A stretch of 64,000 nt of DNA. Source: Alphaproteobacteria bacterium HGW-Alphaproteobacteria-4. Lineage in GTDB: Bacteria > Pseudomonadota > Alphaproteobacteria > Rhodobacterales > Rhodobacteraceae. The stretch lies in contig PHEE01000007.1 of NCBI GenBank assembly GCA_002842855.1, positions 111,195 to 175,194 on the forward strand, read 5' to 3'. This document shows positions 44,749-54,100 of the stretch, piece after piece. The translations under genes were made by a program, and so were the position numbers. Within the stretch, counting starts at the first letter, position 1. Every line of letters begins with the position of its first letter. The notes beneath the pieces are model-generated. The model saw nothing but the letters and a program-made list of their open reading frames with translations. It did not search any database and was not told where the DNA came from.

Positions 44749-45456
44749 TCAGCCCGCTGCTCCCCGCCAGACCCCGTTTGCGGCCAATGCCATGATGCCT
44801 GCGCCCGCCGCCCCGGCGATCAGGCCATCGGCGCCAAGATTGGCCGCGACGATGCCGGCAAGCGCCCAGGCCACCGCCAGCGCATATTCCGGCGCGTGGC
44901 GGTTGCGGCGTTGCACGATCAGAGCAACCGCCAGCACCAGCACCAGCATCGCAAGCGTTGCTGCGGTGGCGCCCAGCACGCCGTGGCCGATCAGCACCAC
45001 CCCCGCCGAAACGCCTGAAGCGGCGGTCAGCCAGCCGGCATAAAGCGCCACCGGCGCGATGCGCCACCACCGCCCCGGCCCGCGCGGACTGCGCGCCAGC
45101 GCCCAGAGCGCGAGGCCCAGCATTGCCACGATCTGCACCGTGGCCAAGATCGGGGCGCGGTTGGCCACCTCAAGCCAGCTTGCGCCTAGCGCCAGCGATG
45201 CGATCAGCGGCCAGCGCGGCGCATCCCAAAGCGGATCGGACCGGTGGCGCCAGAGGCCGTAGGCGGCATGGGCGATCAGCCAGGCATAGATCAGCCCCCA
45301 GATCGAGAAGGCCCAGCCGGCGGGCTGCACCGGCGGTTCGAACACCGGCACCGGAAAGGCCGCCGGGTCGTAGCCCCGGAACGAGGTTACAAAAAGCGGC
45401 GACAGCACGAAGGCCAGCGTCACGGCGAGCAGCAGCGGGGATTTGAGCGTGTTCAT
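44749..45456 (-). CDS. TspO/MBR-like tryptophan-rich membrane protein
   Basis: A 235-residue, five-or-more-span membrane protein with many tryptophans: QPAGWAFSIWGLIYAWLIAH, RSDPLWDAPRWPL and GRWWRIAPVALYAGWLTA. The GWAFSIWGLIYAW stretch resembles the TspO motif, so it is probably a diverged tryptophan-rich sensory protein, a group binding tetrapyrroles or sterols. It lies just downstream of serS on the same strand (36-base gap), with its start at 45456. Confidence in the family is moderate. Confidence 0.55.
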   Translation of the reverse strand: MNTLKSPLLLAVTLAFVLSPLFVTSFRGYDPAAFPVPVFEPPVQPAGWAFSIWGLIYAWLIAHAAYGLWRHRSDPLWDAPRWPLIASLALGASWLEVANRAPILATVQIVAMLGLALWALARSPRGPGRWWRIAPVALYAGWLTAASGVSAGVVLIGHGVLGATAATLAMLVLVLAVALIVQRRNRHAPEYALAVAWALAGIVAANLGADGLIAGAAGAGIMALAANGVWRGAAG

Positions 45457-45491
45457 GCCCTGACTACGCGGCGCGTGGCGTGGCGGATCAT

Positions 45492-46781
45492 TCAGGCCAG
45501 CACGCCTTGTGCCGTCAGCCGGGTCTTGCCGCCAAGGTAGGGGTGCAGCGCGGCGGGCAGGGTGACCGAGCCATCGGCCTCTTGCCCGTTTTCCAGCACC
45601 GCGATCAGGCAGCGCCCCACCGCAAGGCCCGAGCCGTTGAGCGTGGCCACGAATTCGGGCTTGCCGCCCGGCGCCCGATAGCGGGCGTTCATCCGGCGGG
45701 CCTGAAAGCTGCCACAGGTAGAAACCGAGCTGATTTCGCGGTAGGTGTTCTGCCCCGGCAGCCAGACCTCGAGATCGTGGGTTTTCTGGCTGCCAAAACC
45801 CATGTCGCCGGTGCAAAGCACGATCGTGCGATAGGGCAGGCCCAGCCGTTCCAGCACGGTTTGTGCGCAGGCGGTCATGCGGTCATGTTCGGCAAGCGCG
45901 GTTTCGGGGGTGCAGATCGTGACCATCTCGGCCTTTTCGAACTGGTGCTGGCGCAACATTCCCGCCGTGTCCTTGCCCGCCGAGCCCGCTTCCGAGCGGA
46001 AGCACTGGGTCAGCGCGGTCATGCGGATCGGCAGCGCGCCCTCATCGAGCAATTCGCCCGCGACGGTGTTGGTCAGCGTCACCTCGGCGGTGGGAATGAG
46101 CCACCAGCCGTTGGTGGTCTGATAGCTGTCTTCGGCGAACTTGGGCAGGTTGCCGGTGCCAAACATCGCCTCGTCTCGCACCAGCACCGGGGTGATCATT
46201 TCGGTCAGCCCGTGTTCGTCGGTGTGCAGATCGAGCATGAACTGCCCAAGCGCGCGGTGGACGCGCGCCACCCCGCGCGACAGCACCACGAAGCGGGCGC
46301 CCGAAAGTTTGGCGGCGGTTTCAAAATCCATCGCCTGCGCCACGCCGGTGATCTGATAGTGCTCGACCGGCTTGAAGTCGAAGGCGCGCGGGCTGCCCCA
46401 GCGGCGAATTTCGACATTGTCATGCTCGTCGACGCCGTCGGGCACCTCGGCCAGCGGCAGGTTGGGAAGCCACATAAGCATGTCGCGCAGGGCGGCATCC
46501 TCGGCGCTCGCCTCGGCATTCAGCCGCGCCACTTCGGCCTTTTTCTCGGCCACCAGGGCGCGCAGCCGCTCGAACTCGGCGTCATCGCCGCGTGCCTTGG
46601 CGGCGCCCACCTCCTTGCTGGCCCGGTTCTGTTCGGCGGCGGCGGTTTCGGCCGCAAGGATCTTGCCTCGCCGGTCCTCGTCCAGCGCCAGAATGCCGGG
46701 TGAGGCCGCTGCCAGCCCGCGCCGCGCAAGCGCGGCATCGAAGGCGGCGGGATTTTCGCGGATGGCGCGGATGTCGTGCAT
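45492..46781 (-). CDS. serS: seryl-tRNA synthetase
   Basis: A class II synthetase of 429 residues. The N-terminal tRNA-binding coiled coil spans about 30-105. Motif 2 is seen in [18 protein letters not shown], and motif 3 in [16 protein letters not shown]. The C-terminal [19 protein letters not shown] stretch is characteristic of SerRS. The start [10 protein letters not shown] at 46781 is that of the family. It precedes the TspO-like gene. Confidence 0.96.
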   Translation of the reverse strand: MHDIRAIRENPAAFDAALARRGLAAASPGILALDEDRRGKILAAETAAAEQNRASKEVGAAKARGDDAEFERLRALVAEKKAEVARLNAEASAEDAALRDMLMWLPNLPLAEVPDGVDEHDNVEIRRWGSPRAFDFKPVEHYQITGVAQAMDFETAAKLSGARFVVLSRGVARVHRALGQFMLDLHTDEHGLTEMITPVLVRDEAMFGTGNLPKFAEDSYQTTNGWWLIPTAEVTLTNTVAGELLDEGALPIRMTALTQCFRSEAGSAGKDTAGMLRQHQFEKAEMVTICTPETALAEHDRMTACAQTVLERLGLPYRTIVLCTGDMGFGSQKTHDLEVWLPGQNTYREISSVSTCGSFQARRMNARYRAPGGKPEFVATLNGSGLAVGRCLIAVLENGQEADGSVTLPAALHPYLGGKTRLTAQGVLA

Positions 46782-46891
46782 GGCGGGCCTCGTAGCTTGG
46801 GTCTGGCGCCGCTTTAGCCTATTGCGGCGGGCACGAAAAGGCCGGGTAATAAAGCTGCCGGCACCTGCCGGGCGGTCGGTTCCGGCGCAAA

Positions 46892-47257
46892 TCAGGGTGT
46901 CTTGCAGAACAGCTCATAAACCAGCCCGACGACGCGCGCGGCCTTGGGGTCGGACAGCGAATAGTACATGACCTTGCCTTCGCGGCGGCAGGAAACCAAA
47001 CCATCAAGTCGCAACCGCGCAAGCTGCTGGCTGACCGCCGCCTGCCGGGATTCGAGCAGGTTTTCAAGCTCGGTAACCGACTTCTCGCCGGCCGATAGGT
47101 AGCACAGGATCATCAGCCGGCCTTCGTGCGCGAGCGCCTTGAGAAAGGCAGAAGCGGCCTGGGCCCGCCCGATCATTTCGGTCGGGGCAACAGAAACGCA
47201 GCCGGGGTCGGTTGTTTCCGACACCGTCGTGGGTTTGCCGCTCGCGTCTGCTGCCAT
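46892..47257 (-). CDS. SqrR/BigR-type persulfide-sensing ArsR repressor
   Basis: A 121-residue winged-helix regulator of the ArsR family. The recognition helix is [19 protein letters not shown]. Cys52 (MILCYL) and Cys118 (ELFCKTP) are 66 residues apart, the exact spacing of the redox pair C41/C107 in R. capsulatus SqrR, and Cys20 matches SqrR C9 with the same 11-residue offset. Reactive sulfur forms a polysulfide bridge between the pair and releases DNA. The ATG at 47257 has AGGA 6-7 bases upstream; an in-frame GTG at 47224 would give exactly the SqrR numbering. No sulfide-oxidation gene is adjacent. Confidence 0.85.
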   Translation of the reverse strand: MAADASGKPTTVSETTDPGCVSVAPTEMIGRAQAASAFLKALAHEGRLMILCYLSAGEKSVTELENLLESRQAAVSQQLARLRLDGLVSCRREGKVMYYSLSDPKAARVVGLVYELFCKTP

Positions 47258-47435
47258 GTCCCGTCCTGCCCTGTTTGCGACCCGAATATGCCCGCGCTTG
47301 GCGTGCCGTTAGCATGCGCGCGGCGCATGTTCGAGCCATGATATGCCAGACTGGGCAGGCAAGTCACCACTGCGGTTATTCCAGTGGCAGGTGATTCATG
47401 CCAAAAGCATGCAAGCGGCGGCGGGAGCGGGGCGG

Positions 47436-48671
47436 ATGCAGGATTTGCAGACAAGGGCACGCGAGATGTTCGCGGCGGGCGTGGCAGCGGCGGACCCGGC
47501 GGCGGCGGTGGCGCGGCATCTGCCGCAGGCTCTGGCCGATGCGCCGGGGCCGGGCGGACGCTGGCATCTGATCGCGCTCGGAAAGGCCGCCCCGGCGATG
47601 GCCGCGGCAGCACTTGCCGCGTTGCCGGCCGGCAGCCCGGCGCTGGTGGTGACGACGCGCGAGAGCGCGCGCACGGTTGCCGGCGCGGTGGTGCTGGCAG
47701 CGGGGCATCCGGTGCCCGACGCAGCGGGCGAAGCGGCGGCGCGCGCGGTAGAGGCGGCGCTGGCCGCGACCTTGCCACAGGATCGGGTTCTGGCACTGAT
47801 TTCGGGCGGCGGATCGGCGCTGCTGCCTGCCCCGGTCGCGGGGGTGAGCCTGCCCGACAAGGCCACGGTCAACCGCCTGCTGCTCGGCTCGGGCGCTGAC
47901 ATCGGCCAGATGAACCTCGTGCGGCAGGCGCTTTCGCGGTTGAAGGGCGGCGGCTGGCTGCGCGCCAGTGCCGCACCGATCTCGGCGCTGATCCTGTCGG
48001 ATGTGCCGGGCGACGATCTGCGGGTGATCGCGTCCGGTCCGACCGTGGCGCCCTTGGGCAATCGTGCCGATGCGGCGGCACAGTGCCACGCGCTGGCGAT
48101 ATGGGATAGTTTGCCGGCATCGGTGCGCGCGCATCTGTCGACGCCTGAGGGCGGCCTGCCGCCGCTGCCCGCGGCGCACAACATTCTGATCGGGTCGAAC
48201 GCGCTGTCGCTTGCGGCGATGCAGGCGGCGGGGGCGGGGCTGGCGCCCTTTGCGCTTGCGGGCGATGTGGGGGCGGTGGCGGCGCAGATAGCCACCACGC
48301 TGGCGGCGATGGCGCCGGGGCAGGTGCTGGTGGCGGGCGGCGAAACCACGGTGCGGCTGGTCGGGCACGGCCTTGGCGGGCGCAATCAGGAACTGGCGCT
48401 GCGGGTGGCGCTGGCGGTTGAGGCGGCTGGGCTGGCAGGCACTTGGGCGTTTCTGGCGGGCGGCAGCGACGGGCGCGACGGGCCGACCGATGCGGCGGGC
48501 GCGGTGGTCGGTCCTGGCACTTTGGCGGCGATGCGAGCGGCGGGGATCGACCCGTTGGCGCGGCTGGCGGACAACGATTCCTACCCCGCGCTGGCATCAG
48601 CCGGGGCGCTGCTGGTGACCGGCGCGACGGGCACCAATGTGGCCGATCTCGCGGTCTTGCTGCGGGGCTGA
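47436..48671 (+). CDS. glycerate 2-kinase (class II, DUF4147)
   Basis: A 411-residue enzyme that phosphorylates D-glycerate to 2-phosphoglycerate. Visible are LIALGKAAPAMAAAAL near the N-terminus and ALISGGGSALLPAP (about residue 125). The C-terminal part has GGETTVRLVGHGLGGRNQEL, GGSDGRDGPTDAAGAVV and TGATGTNVADL, all signatures of the GckA/TtuD family. The ATG at 47436 (MQDLQTRARE) follows GGGAG; an upstream codon at 47343 is in frame. It diverges from the SqrR-type gene with about 180 bases between them. Confidence 0.9.
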   Translation: MQDLQTRAREMFAAGVAAADPAAAVARHLPQALADAPGPGGRWHLIALGKAAPAMAAAALAALPAGSPALVVTTRESARTVAGAVVLAAGHPVPDAAGEAAARAVEAALAATLPQDRVLALISGGGSALLPAPVAGVSLPDKATVNRLLLGSGADIGQMNLVRQALSRLKGGGWLRASAAPISALILSDVPGDDLRVIASGPTVAPLGNRADAAAQCHALAIWDSLPASVRAHLSTPEGGLPPLPAAHNILIGSNALSLAAMQAAGAGLAPFALAGDVGAVAAQIATTLAAMAPGQVLVAGGETTVRLVGHGLGGRNQELALRVALAVEAAGLAGTWAFLAGGSDGRDGPTDAAGAVVGPGTLAAMRAAGIDPLARLADNDSYPALASAGALLVTGATGTNVADLAVLLRG

Positions 48672-48786
48672 GGCGGGGGCCGAGGGGTAACAGCGCGGAT
48701 GGACCTGCCACCCGCGCCAGACATCATTACCCCACGAATGCCAACTCTAGCGGGAAATGCTGACAAAAGCGTAACGATGGCCGGGG

Positions 48787-48933
48787 TCAGGCTTCGGCGG
48801 CGTCTTGCGCGCCGGGGTCATCGGTTTCAGAGGCCGTCACGGTTTCGGGCCGAAGCCAGAGCGCCAGGCGCACACATTCGGCAACAATCGCAAGCGCGAT
48901 AAGGCTAAGGGCGAGGGTATCAAATGACGGCAT
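48787..48933 (-). CDS. small single-span membrane protein
   Basis: A 48-residue protein with one hydrophobic segment (about 6-27) and an acidic C-terminus (ASETDDPGAQDAAEA). GGAG lies 8 bases before the ATG at 48933, which favours a real gene. No family was recognised. It lies between the glycerate kinase gene and dsbB. Confidence 0.45.
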   Translation of the reverse strand: MPSFDTLALSLIALAIVAECVRLALWLRPETVTASETDDPGAQDAAEA

Positions 48934-49039
48934 CGTGGTTACTCCATCGCAGCTATGTGCCCTGAGTGCGCGCAGATTCGGGCGCAAAAAGGGCGCGTCG
49001 GCGGCGATTGTGGCCGTTGCCGCAGCGTCAGGCGCAGCG

Positions 49040-49534
49040 TCAGGCGCGGCGCGCGGCGGCGACCCAGATGGCGAACAACGCAAGCGCAAAGACCACGTTC
49101 CAACTGGCCAGCGACAGGCCCAGAAAGCTGAAAAGCACCTCGTCGCAGCGCACCAGCGGCGCGGTCATGATCTGGCTGAGCAGGTCTTGCGCGCTTTGCC
49201 CGCCGATCGCGCCCGAGGTGCAGGTGTCGGGGCCCGCCCACCAGTGCCGCTCGACCCCGGTATGATAGACCCCGATCAGCGCGCTTGCCAGAACCGCAAG
49301 CGCCCCAAGCAACGCCAGCGGCAGCCGCGGCCCGATGATCAGCGCCAGCACCCCCACGCCAACCGCAGTGTAGTGCGGATAGCGTTGCCACCAGCACAGC
49401 TTGCACGGCTCGATGCCAAGGGCCTGAAACACCTGCACCGCCACCAGCAACCCGGCCGAACCCGCCGCTGCCAGAAGCATCAGCCGCAGACGCGTCGCAG
49501 TAAGCCACAGGATCATTTGCCGGATGCTGGTCAT
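49040..49534 (-). CDS. dsbB: disulfide bond formation protein DsbB
   Basis: An inner-membrane oxidase that re-oxidises DsbA and passes electrons to quinones. The 164-residue chain has four spans and the two Cys pairs: Cys44/Cys47 in EPCKLCWWQRYPHY, and Cys105/Cys130 in the second periplasmic loop (DTCTSG and VRCDE). The start at 49534 overlaps the stop of the YqaA-family gene (ATGA), so both are one operon. No dsbA is adjacent. Confidence 0.92.
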   Translation of the reverse strand: MTSIRQMILWLTATRLRLMLLAAAGSAGLLVAVQVFQALGIEPCKLCWWQRYPHYTAVGVGVLALIIGPRLPLALLGALAVLASALIGVYHTGVERHWWAGPDTCTSGAIGGQSAQDLLSQIMTAPLVRCDEVLFSFLGLSLASWNVVFALALFAIWVAAARRA

Positions 49535-50109
49535 AGGTATCTCACGAAATAGAAGCTGCCGAAAAGTAGCACCACGAACACAGTGAACACGATTCCGAGG
49601 CGGCGCTCGATGAAATCGCGCATCGGCGCGCCGAACCGCCACAACAAAGCCGCGATCAGGAAGAAGCGCAAGCTCCGCGCGATAAACGAAACCGTGACAA
49701 ACAGCGCAAGGTTAAGGTGCGTGGCGCCCGAAAAGATGGTGATGACCTTATAGGGAAAGGGCGTTACCCCCGCTACCAGCACCGCCCAGGCGCCGTATTC
49801 GTTGAACCGCCGCGCAAGATCGTCAAAGCTGCCCTGCGCGCCATAGAATTCCAGCACCGGGCGCCCGACGGCATCCATCAGCCCCCAACCGATGTAGTAG
49901 CCGAGCATGCCGCCCGTTACCGAGGCGAGTGTTGCGACCGCCGCGATCAGGAACGCGCGCGAAGGCCGCGCCACGATCATCGGGATCATCAGCACATCGG
50001 GCGGAATCGGAAACACCGAGCTTTCGATGAAGGCAATCGCCGCAAGCGCCCAGAGCGCGTGGCGGTGCCCCGCAAGCGCAATCACCCAATCATAAAGCCC
50101 GCGTAACAT
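49531..50109 (-). CDS. YqaA family (SNARE-associated/DedA-like) membrane protein
   Basis: A 192-residue polytopic protein of the VTT/DedA superfamily. FIESSVFPIPPDVLMIPMIV near the N-terminus, GYYIGWGLMDAVG and VAGVTPFPYKVITIFSGATH carry the characteristic re-entrant helix motifs with their acidic and arginine residues. Members move lipids or help membrane homeostasis; substrates are unclear. Start at 50109; the stop overlaps dsbB (ATGA). Confidence 0.85.
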   Translation of the reverse strand: MLRGLYDWVIALAGHRHALWALAAIAFIESSVFPIPPDVLMIPMIVARPSRAFLIAAVATLASVTGGMLGYYIGWGLMDAVGRPVLEFYGAQGSFDDLARRFNEYGAWAVLVAGVTPFPYKVITIFSGATHLNLALFVTVSFIARSLRFFLIAALLWRFGAPMRDFIERRLGIVFTVFVVLLFGSFYFVRYL

Positions 50110-50223
50110 CTTCACTGTCGCACCTCGTGTTTCGCCTGCGCCCCCCATCGCGCGACGCGCGCGCGCCGTCAAGCGCGCGAGACACTTGCACCCGCGCCGC
50201 TGCGGCGTTAATGCGGGGGCCGG

Positions 50224-50307
50224 GCCCAAGTGGCGAAATGGTAGACGCAGGGGACTCAAAATCCCCCGCCGCGAGGCGTGTCGGTTCGAGTCCGACCTTG
50301 GGCACCA
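50224..50307 (+). tRNA. tRNA-Leu (anticodon CAA)
   Basis: A class II tRNA of 84 bases including an encoded CCA. The acceptor stem is GCCCAAG (50224-50230) with CTTGGGC (50297-50303). The anticodon stem GGGGA/TCCCC holds loop CTCAAAA, giving anticodon CAA for the Leu codon TTG. A long variable arm (CGCCGCGAGGCG area) and T-arm GGTTCGAGTCC are present. It starts the non-coding leader before the RTX genes. Confidence 0.95.
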
Positions 50308-51120
50308 TGGCCTTTCATGATCATCTGCGCGGGCGCCGCTGCGCCGCGGCCGCTGTGCCTATTTGCCGCAGCGTCAAGGTGGATCCACGCTTTGGCCCAG
50401 CCGGACGACTTGTCCGCGGTGATTCGGGGCGAAACAACGCCCGCAGGAACAGTGCCCGCGAAACGCGCGCTTTGGTGGTGTTGCGGGAACAATCGACGTT
50501 AACCAGAATGCGACTTTTTCAGGGCGCCGAGGTGGACAGCGCAAATTGGACACGTTTCCATTTGCGAAACAATCGTAGCCGCGACACGCGTCCGCTTGCA
50601 TCGGGTCCGGGAATGCGGCGTCGGGTAATGGACTATTATAATTAATCAAAAATGAAGTTTGCCGGTCAAATGCCGCAAAAGCCGGGAAACAATAGCTCTG
50701 CAAATGTGGCGGGAAGGGGAAGAATAGTGGCGCGCCGCGCCCACTTGCCGCCACAGTTGCGCCATGATTGCCGCTTTTTCCCCTTCCGCGCCGGGGGGGT
50801 ATGAGGGTATCTCTTGGGTGCCCAACTGGGGGGCAAATGGCCATGGGGGTGGCCAGAAATGTGGGGCATCCTCGGATGCCGGGTTTGGTTGAAACGGTGC
50901 TGCTGGGATGGGGCGATCTGCCGCCTCGAAGAACTTCGACAATCCAATGTGTCATGGTCTGCCGGTTTTGGCAGTGTCGAAGCTGTTTCCAACGTCATCG
51001 CCGCACCCGAGGCCCCGCATGTGACGGCGCGGAAGGGACATTCCCTTGCGTTGAGGATTGCGGGCAGGGGTGCGCAAAGGCGCGATGGCCGGGCTCGCAA
51101 GGCGGTTTGGAGAGGGTGCT
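50308..51120. other. 813-base non-coding leader before the RTX gene
   Basis: No convincing gene was found on either strand. The stretch holds an AT-rich patch with TATAAT (50637-50642), a perfect 14-base palindrome TCGAAGAACTTCGA (50926-50939) and a perfect inverted repeat AAGGGA-CAT-TCCCTT (51033-51047) 74 bases before the RTX start. These could be operator or promoter sites for the large secreted protein. No -35 box fits the TATAAT well. The ribosome site is GGAGAGGGTGCT just before the ATG. Confidence 0.5.
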
Positions 51121-54100
51121 ATGACGTATACCAATAACAATTACGCAGTTTATGCTTGGGATCTGGCGTCTGTCACCAGCACGGGAACAATTTTTCCTGA
51201 CGGATCAGATGGGAAATCGTCGCCCGCGGGCATCAAATTCACGCTCGCCAACACCGCCACGCTGGCCAAGATCACGGTCAGCGACAACGACAGCTATTTC
51301 GCCGATGGCGACACCAGCCAGGATGCGACCGCGGCTGTTTACATGGACGGCAAGAACCACACGGCGGGCGACATTCAGCCCGAATATGCCTATGTCGTGC
51401 GCCCCGCCGGTTCTACCGACCCGGCTGACAACATCACCGTCTATGCCATCAAGATGGGCAGTGACGTGATGGGTTTTGTCAGCAACAAGCCGATGCAGCC
51501 GGGCCAGACCTACACCGTGCAAAGCCTGCTGACCAATTGCCCGTCGGTGAAATACGCCGACCTTGCCACCACCGCGCTGCCGCCGCTGCCGGTGCTTGAC
51601 GGCATCGTGCAGGGCACCGCCGGGGCGGACCTGATCGATTACAACTATACCGGCGACCCGCAGGGCGACCGCATCGACCACAATGATGCGATCTTGCCCG
51701 GCCAGGCCGCGCAGGACGATATCGTGCTGGCTGGCGCGGGCAATGACACCGTCTATGCCGGTGAAGGCAACGACAACGTCAAGGGCGAAGCCGGCAACGA
51801 CAAGCTTTATGGCGAGGCGGGCAACGACACGCTCGATGGCGGCGCGGGCGACGATTCGCTTTATGGCGGCGCGGGCGACGATGTGCTCATGGGCGGCGAT
51901 GGCGCCGACAGCATCCGCGGCGGCGACGGCAACGACAGCGCATTGGGCGGCGCGGGCAACGACACCATCTGGGGAGAAGCGGGCAACGACACGATTTTGG
52001 GCGGCTCGGGCGATGACAGCATCGACGGCGGCACCGGCAATGACGTGCTCTGGGGCGATTCTGCGGGTGCGGGCGACAGCACCCCCGGCAACCTCGCCAA
52101 TCCGCTGACGCTTTCAGCCGCCAACGTCAAGGCAGGTTCGCAGACCGGCACCGATGGTGCGGCGAACGCGGGCGACAGCGTTTTCTACAAGAACGTCGCG
52201 GTCACCGAAGACGGCCGCGTGGTGATGGCCAAGCTGATTCTGACCGACCGTTCGAGCGGCCTCAACGTCGATCTGACCGGTGGCGAGGGAAAGGAAATCC
52301 TGCTTAACGGCAACAACGATTCCTCGGACGCGGGCAAGACCGCAAGCTTCCGGCTCGAATTCTATGACCAGGTCACTGGCCTGCCGATCTCGATTTCGTC
52401 GATCGCCACCTTTGGCGACCTCGACAAGACCGCCTATTCCGAAAAGGTCGGGATTCCCGCCGACCAGTTCACCACCTATGGCCTGACCGCCGACAGCTCG
52501 CTTGCCCTCACCACCGGCGGCGGCACCATTACCGCCAAGGGCACCGAAGAAAACGACCCCTCCGATCAGGATGCCTGGTTCTCGGCGGCGTTTGAAGACC
52601 GCGGCTTTATCGAGTTCACCCTGACCACGCGCGAGGTCAATTCGGGCTTCACGCTCAATGGCGCGGTGATAGAGCAGCCGGTGATCGTCGATCTGCACCC
52701 CGGCAATGATACCATCAACGGCGGCGACGGCGACGACACCATCTATGGCGAGGCCGGCAATGACGTGCTGACCGGCGGCGCCGGTGCCGACCGCATCTAC
52801 GGCGGCGATGACCGCGATGTGATCTATGGCGGGCCGGGCGACCATGTCGATGGCAACGAGGGTGGCGACGATTACGACACGCTGATCATTTCCGACCCTG
52901 CCACGGTGGCCTACGACCCGTCGAACCACGAGAACGGCACTGTCTATTTTGCGGGCGGCCAGACGCTGACTTTTGTCAACATCGAAAACGTGGTCCTCAA
53001 CGGCGGGCCGCTGCTGGATGGCATCGTGTCGGGCACCGCGGGCGATGACCTGATCGACTTCGACTATACCGGCGACCCGGAAGGCGACCTGATCGACCAC
53101 AACGACGCGATCCTGCCCGGCGAGGCGCCGCAGGACGACATCGTGAAGGCGGGCGCGGGCAATGACACCGTGCGCGCGGGCCTTGGCAATGACAAGGTTT
53201 ACGGCGAGGCGGGCAACGACCTGCTCGATGGCGGCGCGGGCGACGATTACCTTTCGGGCGGCACCGGCGACGACACCTTCATCGGTGGCGCGGGCAACGA
53301 CACCTTCCAGGGCAACGCCGGGCTGGACATCATCGACTATTCCGCTTCCGGCGCAGGCGTCACGGTTGACCTTTCTACCAGCTATCTGGCCGGGGGCGAT
53401 GCGCAGGGCGATGTGATCGAGGGTGGCATCGACGGCGTCATCGGCTCGCAATTTGACGACGCGCTGACTGGCTTTGACCATCAGGGCACCGACCCCGCCG
53501 ACACCTACACCAACCATCTGTTCGGCATGGGCGGCAATGACACGCTCAACGGCAAGGGCGCCGACGACCTGATGGACGGCGGCGCGGGCGATGATGACAT
53601 CGTGCTCGAAAACGGCTTCGGCAACGACACCATCATCGGCGGCGAAACCGAGGAAGTGCGCGGCGATGTGCTTGATGCGAGCGCCGTTACCGATGATCTG
53701 ACGCTGATCCTGTCGGCGCCTGAAACCGGCACCATCTCGGATGGCACCGACACCGCCAACTTCGTCGAGATTGAAGAGTTCACGCTTGGCTCGGGCAACG
53801 ATACGGTGATCGGCTCGGGCGGCGGTGACAAGGTTGATGGCGGCGCGGGCAATGACGTGCTGACCGGCGGCGGCGGCGCCGATACGCTTGCGGGCGGCGA
53901 TGACCGCGACACTTTCATCGTCGGTCTTGGCGCCGATGGCAGTGGCGACTTCATCGACGGCGGCGAGGGCGGCGACGATTATGACGTGCTTGACCTGACC
54001 GGCGCGGGGCCGCTCAACATTCTTTACGACCCGCTGAACCCGGAAAACGGCACCGTGCAGTTCCTTGACGGCGACGGCAACGTGACCGGCACGCTGAGCT

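Noticed and set aside
45480..46703. 407-codon plus-strand frame opposite serS
   Set aside because: Antisense shadow of a certain gene.
50666..51100. 144-codon minus-strand frame in the RTX leader
   Set aside because: No ribosome site or family pattern and biased composition.
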